From JAJZEO01 sp964477345 (GTDB taxonomy: Bacteria; Chlamydiota; Chlamydiia; Chlamydiales; 2-12-FULL-49-11): DNA of 64,000 nt. Below the pieces are notes generated by a model. The model saw nothing but the letters and a program-made list of their open reading frames with translations, was not told where the DNA came from and did no database searches. The translations under genes were made by a program, and so were the position numbers. The DNA is taken from the NCBI GenBank assembly GCA_964477345.1, contig CAYZDL010000003.1, positions 53,154-117,153 on the forward strand. The letters are read 5' to 3'. This document shows, piece after piece, positions 25,508 to 34,546 of this stretch (positions are counted from its first letter, which is position 1; the number at the start of each line of letters is the position of its first letter).

Positions 25508-25942
25508 ATGTCAGACAATATTTCTCAAGCATTGGCAATGTTAAGTAGTGAAGTGGATCCGGTTTACTTTCTACTTAGCGCAGACTTAGAAAATACCGAA
25601 TCGATTTACAACCTCCAAGGAGGAACAGCGACGGCGGGTGAGGCAATTTCTCAGATTTCCTATATTAACGTTACAGTAGGTAACCACATTCTTGAATGTG
25701 ATATGTCAGCAATTACTGCTGCAGGAGATAGCCAGATAAATGTCCAAAAGGCAGCGACAAAATATGGTGAAGACTCTCAGAAGGTCACAAATACGAACGA
25801 TAGTTTTAATACCGTCGCTCAGACTATGTCAACAGGGGTATCTGACCTAACCAGGCAGGCAGCTAATGCCATGGATTCGGCCAGTGCTGTCACTGATAAC
25901 CAGAGTGGGATTACCTCCTTACTACAAGGATGGGGTAGTTAA
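25508..25942 (+). CDS. Small putative T3SS substrate
   Basis: 144 aa (MSDNISQALAMLSSEVDPVY start), with a good ribosome site GAGGACAAAC. Polar, Ser/Thr/Ala/Asn-rich, helical C-terminus (MSTGVSDLTRQAANAMDSAS), no signal or membrane segment. It is co-transcribed with the preceding gene and followed by a strong terminator. It may be a second filament or tip component. Not recognised. Confidence 0.5.
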   Translation: MSDNISQALAMLSSEVDPVYFLLSADLENTESIYNLQGGTATAGEAISQISYINVTVGNHILECDMSAITAAGDSQINVQKAATKYGEDSQKVTNTNDSFNTVAQTMSTGVSDLTRQAANAMDSASAVTDNQSGITSLLQGWGS

Positions 25943-26016
25943 AAAGCCCTCATCTTTAAGTCACCCTCTATCAGGGGCTTATTCCCTCCTCATAGCCTCT
26001 GATAGATTAAGGGTTT

Positions 26017-26045
26017 GCCCGAACTGAAAAGTTCGGGCTTTTTTA
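26017..26045 (+). terminator. Strong intrinsic terminator after the tip-like pair
   Basis: GCCCGAACT, loop GAAA, AGTTCGGGC (26017-26038) then a run of six T. It separates the 24621-25942 unit from the translocator operon. Confidence 0.9.
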
Positions 26046-26131
26046 TTCGATCTGAAATCGTTGTAAATTAATAATTTAAACACAAACATCTTATAATAAG
26101 CATCTTGCTAATTTATAATTATAATTGGCTA

Positions 26132-26160
26132 TTGCATAATTAATTAAATTACTGTATAAT
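26132..26160 (+). promoter_or_regulatory. Promoter of the translocator operon
   Basis: TTGCAT (26132-26137), 17-nt spacer AATTAATTAAATTACTG, TATAAT (26155-26160). The first eight spacer bases are identical to those at 24548. The 93-nt leader begins GTGTAAGGAAAAATAGAC, akin to the 24548 leader, and contains ACCTAC...GTTAGGT pairing around GAAGGACCTTC. No gene fits in the remaining 25943-26131 space. Confidence 0.75.
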
Positions 26161-26253
26161 AGAGTGTAAGGAAAAATAGACTTATACCTACAGAAGGACC
26201 TTCGGGGTTGTTAGGTAAAGTTTATAGATAACAACTAAAACTAAGGTGTGGTT

Positions 26254-28428
26254 ATGGCAGATACAATTAAATTTCATGATAGTCTACCTGTTACAGCGGG
26301 ATCTTCTTCTACAGCTTCTGAATCCCACGAGCAATTAAAAGGGGCTGCGGCAGCAGTTTCTTTAGCTGAGATCGAGCAGCTTTTTGCGATGCTTGAAGAA
26401 GAGCAAACAGGTAAAAAGAAGGATGATGTAGCTCAAGGTGAAAAACAATTGCTCGACCTTATCTCATCTCTATTAAAAGGGATTGAGGGTGGAAAAGTTG
26501 ATGGGAAAACAATGTCGACATTGCAAGGCTTAGTTTCTGATTTCTACAAGGGAGATAAAACAGCTCTTGGAAAAATCCTTGATGTTGTGATGCCTGCGGT
26601 ACTTACTTATTCTCAAAAGCATCCTAATGATTTGATGGGAGTGATCAAGGCTCTTTCACCGCTTATGAAAGATTCTGGTGGAGAAGTGATGAAAAAGCTT
26701 CAAGAAGCAGATAAGTACTTTGGCTTATTTAGAACTACTTATGAGAGCAGCACAGATCCTAAAAAAGGGGATAAGCTAGCTGAGATTTTGGGAAAAGTAT
26801 TTGATCAAGACAAATTGCAAGGTGTTGAAGATGCGATGGATCTTCTTGAGGCAGAGTTTGAAGAGCTATTAAAGGAAGACCCTACAAAAGGTAAAAGCAT
26901 CATTTCAGCAATTTACACAATGCTTACTACTTACGCTCTTTCTGGCGCAGATGCGGCTAAAACATTAGCGGATGCGATTTTGAAATCAGGTAGCTTAAAA
27001 GAGTTAATGAAGCTTAGCCCAGAAGATTTGAAGATAGCTTTGGATCAATTGGTGACTACAACAAACGATTTGTCAGCAGGAAAAATTACTGCAGATCAGG
27101 CAGCTCAAAAGATGGTCATTGTGATTCCAACAGCTAACCCTGTTTACTACAAAGCGGCTACTCAAAAGGTGCAGAAGGATGATCCAAATNNNNNNNNNNG
27201 AGATATCCTAGCTCAGGCAATGATGTCTCTTCAGTTACTTCAAGCGATGGTCTCTAAGGCTCAGGCACAGCAAACACAATTTACTATGGAGATCAATCAG
27301 GCTAGAACTGATGCGGCGATTAAGACAGCAAATGACAATTTTAAAAAGATTGAAGAAGCGATCGAAGCGCAGAAGAAGGCGGACGAAGGTGGAGGTTGGT
27401 TTGGCTGGCTTATAAAAGCACTTTTGGCAGTTGTTGCTGTGGTTATCGCAGCTGTAACTGCTGGTGTTGGTGCGGCTATTGCAGCAGCTTTGATCGGTGC
27501 TTTTATGGCGTCACCTCTTATGAACATGACTGTCAAAGCAATTGCCGATAAAATTTCTGGAGCTGTTTACGACAAGTATTACAAACAATACAAAGAAGCA
27601 GGAAAGTCAGATGATGAAGCAAAGGCTCTAGCTCAGGAAAAAGCTGATGCAGTGGGTAACCTAATCGCATCGATCATTGTGATCATAGCTGTGGTGATCG
27701 TCTCTTTTGGAGCCGGTGGTATACAGGGTGGAGAGGCGGGAGCAAGTGCTGTTGCCGAAGGTGCCGAAGAAGGAATGGAAATGACGAATTTTGCAGAGAG
27801 TCTTACAGAAGATATTACAGAAGACTTATCAGGTGCAGAAGAAGCATCAACAGCTTCAAAATTTAATTGGAGTGGAAGTTTAGGAGCTAAAGTAGGGGCT
27901 TTTGAAGGTCTTTCAGCCGTGGGAAGTACCAACATTTGGATGTCTGCTATGCAAACAGATCCAGAGTGGTGCAAAGAACACCAAAAGTTGATGATGGCTC
28001 TTGATATCGTTGCAGAGCTTATCACTATGATCATGGCAATGGTTGCTGGTGGATCTGCTATGAAGCAAGCGAATTCTAATGGAGCTATGTTGGCAGAAAA
28101 AGTGGTATCAAATTTTTCAAAGTATTCAAAATGGCTTCTTGCTTTGAGTGCGGGCCTCCAAATGGGTAATTCAGGGTATGAAACTTATAGCGCTTCAATG
28201 AAGGCAAAATATCTTAAAGAGGCGGCCGATCTTACAACTGATATTGGTAAGCTTACAGCCGAATTGACTCAGATCAATGGATCAGTTGCTATATTGCAAT
28301 CGACTCAAAAGACTACGAATAAGGAGTCAGTTGGTATGATCAAGTCGATGGGTGATGCAATGGATTCGCTTGAAAGTGTTGCAGGTCTCGATGGAGATAT
28401 GGCTATTAAGGCAATGTTGGGTCAGTAA
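26254..28428 (+). CDS. SctE/CopB-like hydrophobic translocator
   Basis: About 724 aa from the ATG at 26254 (AAGGTG 5 nt upstream; GTG at 26248 is weaker). The first 290 residues are helical and soluble. Two close hydrophobic regions (LIKALLAVVAVVIAAVTAGV about 389, and NLIASIIVIIAVVIVSFGAG about 471) plus a third (LDIVAELITMIMAMVAGGSA) give the hairpin pattern of SctE/YopB/IpaB/CopB pore proteins. Such proteins insert in the host membrane with SctB. It is longer than Chlamydia CopB (about 490 aa). A 10-N gap lies at 27190-27199; the frame is open on both sides. The next gene is SctB-like. Confidence 0.65.
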   Translation: MADTIKFHDSLPVTAGSSSTASESHEQLKGAAAAVSLAEIEQLFAMLEEEQTGKKKDDVAQGEKQLLDLISSLLKGIEGGKVDGKTMSTLQGLVSDFYKGDKTALGKILDVVMPAVLTYSQKHPNDLMGVIKALSPLMKDSGGEVMKKLQEADKYFGLFRTTYESSTDPKKGDKLAEILGKVFDQDKLQGVEDAMDLLEAEFEELLKEDPTKGKSIISAIYTMLTTYALSGADAAKTLADAILKSGSLKELMKLSPEDLKIALDQLVTTTNDLSAGKITADQAAQKMVIVIPTANPVYYKAATQKVQKDDPNXXXXDILAQAMMSLQLLQAMVSKAQAQQTQFTMEINQARTDAAIKTANDNFKKIEEAIEAQKKADEGGGWFGWLIKALLAVVAVVIAAVTAGVGAAIAAALIGAFMASPLMNMTVKAIADKISGAVYDKYYKQYKEAGKSDDEAKALAQEKADAVGNLIASIIVIIAVVIVSFGAGGIQGGEAGASAVAEGAEEGMEMTNFAESLTEDITEDLSGAEEASTASKFNWSGSLGAKVGAFEGLSAVGSTNIWMSAMQTDPEWCKEHQKLMMALDIVAELITMIMAMVAGGSAMKQANSNGAMLAEKVVSNFSKYSKWLLALSAGLQMGNSGYETYSASMKAKYLKEAADLTTDIGKLTAELTQINGSVAILQSTQKTTNKESVGMIKSMGDAMDSLESVAGLDGDMAIKAMLGQ
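27190..27199. other. Assembly gap of 10 N inside the translocator gene
   Basis: Both flanks translate in the same frame if the gap length is 1 modulo 3, which the 10-N filler satisfies. The residues around DDPN...DILAQA are therefore probably correct, but the gap size itself is a placeholder. Confidence 0.9.
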
Positions 28429-28461
28429 TTTAACTTAATTATAATAGTTTAGGAGAAAAAA

Positions 28462-29469
28462 ATGGAAAATACAGTAATTTCAGGTGTTGAGAATGTTAAA
28501 GGTGGCCCTTCTCTAGTCGGTCAAGTTGATACAAGAGGTTCTTCTGATCTTAGAGGTTATGTTAGTGGTGCCGGAGCTGTATCGATGGCCTTTCTCATCG
28601 AGCTATTAAAGTTAAATCAGGAAGTTAGAAATGAAATGGCAGCCCTAAACCAAGAAACAATCAAAACTCAGAGTTTAACTTATACAGCTGCAGCTAATGC
28701 ACAGGTTAAATTGTATGATTCGCAAGCAAACGAGCTTACATTACAGATGAATTCTCAAATTGCTTCAGCAGTGACAAGTGGAGCCTCTGTTGGAATTGGA
28801 TTGGCTTCTGGAATGGGATCAAGAAAAACGGCTGCAGATGCGGCTCTAGCTGAAGAGCACATGACAAGCTTTAATAAGATTTCGACTGCGACTGATTTGA
28901 ATACTGGAGATGCTCCAACACGAGAATTTACAAATCCACACGATAATAGCCAAAAGTATACCGATGCAGAAAAGGCTCATATTGATACTTTACGTGAAGA
29001 GTTGGTGCGAGGTGGTTTTGGTACTAGTAAGTTTAGCCATGGAAATCTAGATGAAGCTCATGCTTTCCTAGATGCAGACAGTACGAAAAAATACAGCGCT
29101 AAGGATGTGATTTCATCAGCTACTCCAGCACAAAGGGAAAAGATTGCTGAGAATCTCGTAGAGTCTCGTAAACAAGCTAGAGCAGCAAACAATACCAAAA
29201 TCCAAGAGTGGAGCCAATACTCTTCAAGTCTTCAAACGGTTGGTCAAGTTGTATCTGGAGCCTATGATTCTAGTTCGAAATCGGCTCAAGCTGAACAGAA
29301 AAGAGAGCAGGGCGAGGCTCAGGCGCTTTCACAAGAAACTCAAGCAGAGACTTCAGTGTGGCAGAGTGCTCAAAAGAGTGTCAATGACCAGAGAGAGAGT
29401 GCTCAGAGTAACGTTGGGCAAGTTCTTCAGACAATCAGAGAGCTTGTGGCGGCTGATGTTCGAGGCTAA
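28462..29469 (+). CDS. SctB/CopD-like second translocator
   Basis: 335 aa, AGGAG 7 nt before the ATG, 33 nt after the SctE-like gene. It is Ala/Gln/Ser-rich with a weakly hydrophobic stretch (IASAVTSGASVGIGLASGMG, about 115-135) flanked by helices (VSMAFLIELLKLNQEVRNEM), and a Gln-rich C-terminal coiled coil. This is the profile of the smaller, one-membrane-segment translocator SctB/YopD/CopD. The pairing with the SctE-like gene supports the call; sequence identity is not verifiable here. It is followed by a 10-N gap and a terminator. Confidence 0.6.
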   Translation: MENTVISGVENVKGGPSLVGQVDTRGSSDLRGYVSGAGAVSMAFLIELLKLNQEVRNEMAALNQETIKTQSLTYTAAANAQVKLYDSQANELTLQMNSQIASAVTSGASVGIGLASGMGSRKTAADAALAEEHMTSFNKISTATDLNTGDAPTREFTNPHDNSQKYTDAEKAHIDTLREELVRGGFGTSKFSHGNLDEAHAFLDADSTKKYSAKDVISSATPAQREKIAENLVESRKQARAANNTKIQEWSQYSSSLQTVGQVVSGAYDSSSKSAQAEQKREQGEAQALSQETQAETSVWQSAQKSVNDQRESAQSNVGQVLQTIRELVAADVRG

Positions 29470-29479
29470 TCGAGCCAGG

Positions 29480-29489
29480 NNNNNNNNNN
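29480..29489. other. Assembly gap of 10 N after the SctB-like gene
   Basis: It falls between the SctB-like stop and the terminator; no coding frame is affected. Confidence 0.9.
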
Positions 29490-29507
29490 GGTTTTTTAGT
29501 AAAAAGG

Positions 29508-29537
29508 GCTCTTTGCTTAACGGCAAAGAGCTTTTTT
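29508..29537 (+). terminator. Intrinsic terminator of the translocator operon
   Basis: GCTCTTTGC (29508-29516), loop TTAACG, GCAAAGAGC (29523-29531), then six T. Confidence 0.88.
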
Positions 29538-29591
29538 ATTTAATTGATTCGTAAATTATTGAAAAACAAGCGCTTGCAAATAATTAATTGT

Positions 29592-29621
29592 TTGAAGTAT
29601 ATGTGGTTTTTATGGTATAAT
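29592..29621 (+). promoter_or_regulatory. Promoter upstream of the 504-aa gene
   Basis: TTGAAG (29592-29597) and TATAAT (29616-29621) are 18 nt apart. Just upstream is TTGCAAATAATTAATT (29574-29589), the same A/T element found at 24548 and 26132, preceded by the palindrome CAAGCGCTTG. Confidence 0.5.
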
Positions 29622-29654
29622 TATATAAAGAATATTTTATATTAAGGATTAATC

Positions 29655-31169
29655 ATGGAAGGTTTAGGTAGAGTCACAGTTCATATGCCTGGGGTGGGTC
29701 ATCAAGATGTGGCTGTAGCTACAGCTGCCACCGCAACTTCATCTTCGTTGAGCCATGATTCCTCAAGAGATACTGCTGATAGAACAGATAGAACAGCAAG
29801 TATGGCGTTGGAGCAGGGAGGCGACCAGGAAGCTCATGAGGCTTCATTGGCTGGGGGGCGAGTAGAGATCACTTTTGGTAGCGTTGATTTTAAGCGAGCT
29901 GTCGATTTAAGCAAGGAGCATAAGATTGTTATCAAGGTTGACAAGGCTTTTCAGAGCATGAAGCAGGTGGTTTTTGAGCGTCTCGTCGCACAAGGGAAGA
30001 TTGCTGGAACCGATGCCAATGATTTTAAGATGACTTTCAATCACAATCGTCAGATTACACAATGGTGGATTGCTAGACAGGGCGCTTCGATCATGGGTGA
30101 ATACGATCACCACAGTGACCGTGAATTAAGTGAGGCTTCAAGAAAGGTGATCCAAGATGCTCATGAAGAAATTTTGAGTGCAGCTCATCCTGTGACAAAG
30201 ATTGGAGTGTCGCAAATGCAGACAGTCATTCCTAGATGTTTGGGGCCTATGGGTAGAACCAATTTAGGGCGCCATTTCAATCAGTATGATCATGTGCTGT
30301 TTGCAGGTGGATTGGCTCATCAGAAAGGGACCGAAGCTCAGAAGAGAGAGCAAGCTTTTGGTGAATACATGGAGAGGGAATTTCTTAAAGTTGAGGAGAG
30401 ACCTGGGGTAAGAGGTGCTAAAGATGTCTCTAAGGATCTTGGTTCTGTCATGATTTATCATCAGGAAATGATTAAGGCTATCGATGCTAAACATGCAGCA
30501 TTGAAACATGAATTAGCAACGGCACTAGATGCTTCTGCGGGAATTGAAACGGCTGAAACAAGAGCAATTCCAAGAAAGATGGCTGAATTAGATCACCTCA
30601 AAGAACGAATTCATGATATGCATATGAATCCATTGTTCGTCTCAAAGACTTATGCACCACCCGATGCGATAGCTGAGCCAAATCCTTACAAGAGAGTTGC
30701 TACGTTGAAGGGGCAAATTAGTGGTCACCATGAACTTGTCAATGCCGGGAGAAGCAGGTTCGAAGGGGCCAAGCGATTCTTTAAAAGAGAGGGCGCTCCC
30801 GAACCTAAACGTTTTGAGGATCTTGCGTTTTTGATTTCGGCCAAAGAGGTATTTCGTGGAGACAGACCAGGCTTTGTCCAATATTGTCATGTGAATCAGA
30901 AATTTGAAGGACAGTCATTAGGGCCAGAAGAGTACCTTTTCGATCGTCTTCTAGATCAGAGGGCAGGGTACGCGTACGAGCCGTTGGCTGCATTTGATCA
31001 GTTAGACGTTGATTTAAGAGATACGCTAAATGGGGCTATGGGGACTGCAAAAGGTAAGGTTGAAATTTATAGAGCTCGATTAGAACGGTATCATGGGGGT
31101 GCTCAAGTTCGGACGTCTCAGGAGACTATTGCTCAAGCAAGAGCTCTTCTTAGGGAAAACCTCGCCTAG
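29655..31169 (+). CDS. Large hypothetical protein, candidate T3SS effector
   Basis: 504 aa, no signal peptide or membrane segment. The N-terminal 55 residues are Ser/Thr/Ala-rich and disordered (VAVATAATATSSSLSHDSSR), as in T3SS substrates, and the rest is helical and charged. The notable block DFKMTFNHNRQITQWWIARQ is aromatic and His-rich. It has its own promoter with the translocator-type element and is monocistronic, ending 4 nt before convergent clpX. Not recognised; the effector call rests on neighbours, composition and shared promoter element. Confidence 0.55.
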   Translation: MEGLGRVTVHMPGVGHQDVAVATAATATSSSLSHDSSRDTADRTDRTASMALEQGGDQEAHEASLAGGRVEITFGSVDFKRAVDLSKEHKIVIKVDKAFQSMKQVVFERLVAQGKIAGTDANDFKMTFNHNRQITQWWIARQGASIMGEYDHHSDRELSEASRKVIQDAHEEILSAAHPVTKIGVSQMQTVIPRCLGPMGRTNLGRHFNQYDHVLFAGGLAHQKGTEAQKREQAFGEYMEREFLKVEERPGVRGAKDVSKDLGSVMIYHQEMIKAIDAKHAALKHELATALDASAGIETAETRAIPRKMAELDHLKERIHDMHMNPLFVSKTYAPPDAIAEPNPYKRVATLKGQISGHHELVNAGRSRFEGAKRFFKREGAPEPKRFEDLAFLISAKEVFRGDRPGFVQYCHVNQKFEGQSLGPEEYLFDRLLDQRAGYAYEPLAAFDQLDVDLRDTLNGAMGTAKGKVEIYRARLERYHGGAQVRTSQETIAQARALLRENLA

Positions 31170-31172
31170 TTC

Positions 31173-32408
31173 TTAAGAGGTCTCTTCGCGTGGGACTCGG
31201 TGGATTGTGGGAAGGGCAGTTTTATTGACGCAATCCTTATCGATGATGATCTCTGAAATTTCAGGATCAGAGGGGACTTCATACATAAGATCAATCAAAA
31301 GATTTTCTGCAATCATTCGTAGAGCACGGGCTCCTGTTCCTGCCTCTTTGGCTTTGATGGCGATCACTTCAAGGGCATCCTCAGTAAAATGAAGGTCTAC
31401 TCCGTCTTCGGCAAAAAGTGATTTATATTGGCGGATGATCGCATTTTTTGGCTTGCTCAGGATCTCAATCAAGTCTTGGACTGAAAGTTCATTACAGTTG
31501 GCGATCGAATTGAAGCGTCCGACAAATTCGGGGATCAACCCATATTTGATCAGATCTTCTGTCTCCACTTTGGAGAGGAGGTAATTCATTTCGTTGAGAT
31601 CAAAGTGATTCTGTGCTGTCGCGTCATCAAAACCAATCGACCCTTTTCCTAGTCTTTTTGAGATAATTCCTGGAAGGTGGACGAAAGCGCCCCCTACGAT
31701 GAAGAGGATATTTTCTGTATTGACTTTGATGTATTCTTGGTTGGGGTGCTTTCTTCCCCCTTTTGGAGGGACGTTAGCGATGGTTCCTTCTACGATTTTT
31801 AAGAGAGCTTGTTGAACTCCTTCCCCAGAAACATCTCGTGTGATCGACACGTTCGATGTTGTCTTAGAAATTTTATCGATTTCATCAACGTAGATAATTC
31901 CTTGTTCAGTGCGAGCGAGGTCGTAGTCGGCATTTTGCAAAAGGCGTAGGATGATGTTCTCGACGTCTTCTCCAACATAACCAGCTTCGGTAAGGGTCGT
32001 TGCATCAACAATAGCGAAGGGTACATCAATAATCTCTGCAAGGGTTCTTGCTAGTAGGGTCTTTCCTGAACCAGTGGGTCCAAGGAGAAGTACGTTAGAC
32101 TTACTATAGGTAATAGTGCTATCAGCGCTACTCAAGGCACGGAGTCTTTTGTAGTGGTTGTAGACAGCCACGGCAAGAGTTCTTTTCGCCGATTGTTGTC
32201 CAATGATATATTCCCCGAGTTTATCGACGATCTCTTTGGGTTTGAGGATCTTCATCTCGTGCTGAACAGGCTTCTTGGAAACAATATCTACGCAGAGCCT
32301 AACACATTTATCGCAAATGTAAGCATTTGGTCCTGAAATAAGCTTATCTACACTATCTTCAGGGCGCGAACAAAAGGAGCATTTCGGTACGTTGTTATTG
32401 GCTGACAT
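31173..32408 (-). CDS. clpX: ATP-dependent protease ATP-binding subunit ClpX
   Basis: 411 aa. N-terminal C4 zinc-binding domain (CSFCSRPEDSVDKLISGPNA, then ICDKC), AAA+ core with Walker A GPTGSGKTLLA, Walker B IIYVDEIDK, and the pore-loop region AGYVGEDVE. ClpX unfolds substrates for ClpP. It overlaps clpP by 14 nt. The order tig-clpP-clpX matches Chlamydia CT707-CT705. Confidence 0.97.
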   Translation of the reverse strand: MSANNNVPKCSFCSRPEDSVDKLISGPNAYICDKCVRLCVDIVSKKPVQHEMKILKPKEIVDKLGEYIIGQQSAKRTLAVAVYNHYKRLRALSSADSTITYSKSNVLLLGPTGSGKTLLARTLAEIIDVPFAIVDATTLTEAGYVGEDVENIILRLLQNADYDLARTEQGIIYVDEIDKISKTTSNVSITRDVSGEGVQQALLKIVEGTIANVPPKGGRKHPNQEYIKVNTENILFIVGGAFVHLPGIISKRLGKGSIGFDDATAQNHFDLNEMNYLLSKVETEDLIKYGLIPEFVGRFNSIANCNELSVQDLIEILSKPKNAIIRQYKSLFAEDGVDLHFTEDALEVIAIKAKEAGTGARALRMIAENLLIDLMYEVPSDPEISEIIIDKDCVNKTALPTIHRVPREETS

Positions 32409-33039
32409 GGGGCCTTTCTGTTATGGTCGATTTGCCACTTACTGACAAAATCTTTTTTTCTAGAGGTGCGATCACAGAATCGATAAGCCCATAGGTCATA
32501 GCTTCTTCTGCGCTCATGTAAAAATCTCTCTCAGAGTCTTCTACGATTTTTTCGATGCTCTGCCCTGTATGCTTTGCGATAATTTTAGAGGTAACCTTCT
32601 TCAAGATAAGGATTTCCTTCGCTTGAAGCTCTATATCGGCAGAAGTGCCACCCACCCCGCCTGAGGGTTGATGGATCATAAGTCGGCTGTGAGGAAGTGC
32701 GTATCTTTTCCCTTTCGTTCCAGCACAGAGGATTAGAGCCGCCATCGACGCAGCCATCCCGATACAATAAGTGTTTACTTCGCACTCTAGGTATTGCATC
32801 GTATCGTAAATCGCTAGTCCAGAGGAGATAATGCCTCCAGGGGAGTTAATATAGATGCTGATGGGCTTTTTGGGATCACTTGCTCTTAGAAAGATAAGTT
32901 GTGCGATCACGTTATTGGCAACCTGGTCATGGATCTCAGTTCCGATAAAAATAATTCTATCGGAGAGGAGTCTCGAGTAGATATCCATCGAGCGTTCACC
33001 ACGGGCCGTTTCTTCTATGACATAGGGAATTAGTACCAT
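32395..33039 (-). CDS. clpP: ATP-dependent Clp protease proteolytic subunit ClpP
   Basis: 214 aa. Catalytic triad visible as Ser98 (GMAASMAA), His123 (LMIHQPSGG) and Asp172 (ERDFYMSA). It forms the tetradecameric serine-protease chamber fed by ClpX, whose gene follows directly. It corresponds to ClpP2 of Chlamydia by position. Start ATG at 33039. Confidence 0.96.
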   Translation of the reverse strand: MVLIPYVIEETARGERSMDIYSRLLSDRIIFIGTEIHDQVANNVIAQLIFLRASDPKKPISIYINSPGGIISSGLAIYDTMQYLECEVNTYCIGMAASMAALILCAGTKGKRYALPHSRLMIHQPSGGVGGTSADIELQAKEILILKKVTSKIIAKHTGQSIEKIVEDSERDFYMSAEEAMTYGLIDSVIAPLEKKILSVSGKSTITERPHVSQ

Positions 33040-33114
33040 AACAACAATTTACTCCAGGAAGTTCTTGACTCATTTATAAACCTGAGATCTCTCTCAAGTC
33101 AAGCCATTATTTTT

Positions 33115-34449
33115 TCAAGCATTCTCTAGTTGTTGAATAATGTAATCTTGTGCTTTTGCCATCATGAATTTAGAGTACTCTACAGCTTGTTGGTGCTTAG
33201 ATTGATTCCTAAAGTTGACTCTAGCTGGGTCTGCGAACATCATATCGAGCATTGTGTCGAATGAAGGGGAGAGTTCGTCCTCAGAAACAGAAAGTTTTTG
33301 CTCGTGAATGATTTTTCGGCAGACGTAGAAAAGTCGTATTGCCTTTTCTGAGTCTACTTTGATCTCATTTTTCTTAGCTTCTTTTTGCTCGGGAGTATAC
33401 TCATCGTTCCATTTTTTTGTCATGCCAGGTTGTTTGAGAAAAGAACTCATTCGGTGATTGGCTTCCTGCTCTAGGATAGTAGAGGGGATGTCAAAATGGT
33501 ATAAATGGTGCATTTGATCAGAAATTGAAGACCTTCTTTCTGAAATGATTCGGTCATGTTCCTGTTTAATTAAAAGATCTTTGATTCGCTTTTTTAATTC
33601 ACTTGCAGTTTTGACTCCAAGGCGGAGAGCGAATTCATCATTTAATTCAGGTAAAACGGGCTCTTCTACGTTTTTGATATGAATTCTGACCTTTTTCTTC
33701 TTAAACTCTTTTTTGACCTCTTCTGATTCATCTTCGTTTGGCTCGCTGGTCCCTTCAACAGTCTCTCCCTGGTTTTTTCCTACCACGAGTTTTTGCATCC
33801 AGTTGGCCATCTTTTTATCTTTCACTTCGAAGCGGGCGTTTGAAAAGGCTTGTACTGCAGGAGTTTGATCGAGGTCATCGATGTCGAGAAGGACGAAATC
33901 ACCTTCTTGAACAGGACGATCTGCAACAGAGTTCCAGGTGGCATAAAACATGCGTAAGCTGTCGAGAGTTTCCTGGGCCTTTTCGTCGTCAATTTTCTCT
34001 TCTTTGATCTCTGGGAGGTCGAATTTAGTGACGTCGATGGTGGGTACTTCGGGTTCTGTTTCAAAAGAAAAAGAGGCTTTTGCTCCTGTTTCATCGAGAT
34101 GGATCATTTTAAATGTGATTTTGCTCTTTCCGTTTAGAACGGGAACTTTCGCAAGTTTATTCCCTTCGAAGAAGGCTTTATCTGCAAAAGCTTTGTCCAT
34201 TCCTTCTTTGAGGGCCTCAGGAAACTTTTTTTCAAGAATAGAAGCTGGCGCTTTCCCCTTTCTAAATCCAGGGATCGAAACTTCCTTTGCAATATCTCGA
34301 AGGGCTTTCTTTTTTGCCTCCTTTACAATGGTGGCATCACCTTCTATCTCGAGAGTGACGTGGCAATGTCCTTCCCTTTTGACTTCGACTTTGATGTGGG
34401 TGGAAGAATGGATTTCATTTTTATGGGTGTGGCCTTGTTGGGTTGTCAT
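33115..34449 (-). CDS. tig: Trigger factor (ribosome-associated chaperone/PPIase)
   Basis: 444 aa. Ribosome-binding loop GFRKGKAP (about residue 60) after the N-terminal beta domain, a divergent FKBP-like domain in the middle, and a long helical C-terminal arm domain. It binds nascent chains at the ribosome exit. It is the head of the tig-clpP-clpX run, 75 bp before clpP. The PPIase region has an acidic/Lys insert (EPNEDESEEVKKEFKKKK) in place of the usual compact loop. Confidence 0.93.
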   Translation of the reverse strand: MTTQQGHTHKNEIHSSTHIKVEVKREGHCHVTLEIEGDATIVKEAKKKALRDIAKEVSIPGFRKGKAPASILEKKFPEALKEGMDKAFADKAFFEGNKLAKVPVLNGKSKITFKMIHLDETGAKASFSFETEPEVPTIDVTKFDLPEIKEEKIDDEKAQETLDSLRMFYATWNSVADRPVQEGDFVLLDIDDLDQTPAVQAFSNARFEVKDKKMANWMQKLVVGKNQGETVEGTSEPNEDESEEVKKEFKKKKVRIHIKNVEEPVLPELNDEFALRLGVKTASELKKRIKDLLIKQEHDRIISERRSSISDQMHHLYHFDIPSTILEQEANHRMSSFLKQPGMTKKWNDEYTPEQKEAKKNEIKVDSEKAIRLFYVCRKIIHEQKLSVSEDELSPSFDTMLDMMFADPARVNFRNQSKHQQAVEYSKFMMAKAQDYIIQQLENA

Positions 34450-34474
34450 GCTTACTCGACATTTAATTTTTAAA

Positions 34475-34546
34475 AGCGGGCGATGAGATTCGAACTCACG
34501 ACCCTCACGTTGGCAACGTGATGCTCTACCACTGAGCTACGCCCGC
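34475..34546 (-). tRNA. tRNA-Gly (anticodon GCC)
   Basis: Cloverleaf of 72 nt: acceptor GCGGGCG/CGCCCGC, D-arm GCTC...GAGC, anticodon arm TCACG-TTGCCAA-CGTGA, T-arm GTGAG-TTCGAAT-CTCAT, discriminator T. CCA is not encoded. Confidence 0.97.

Noticed and set aside
33950..34486. Plus-strand frame of 178 codons opposite tig
   Set aside because: Lies wholly antisense to trigger factor and reads like its complement.
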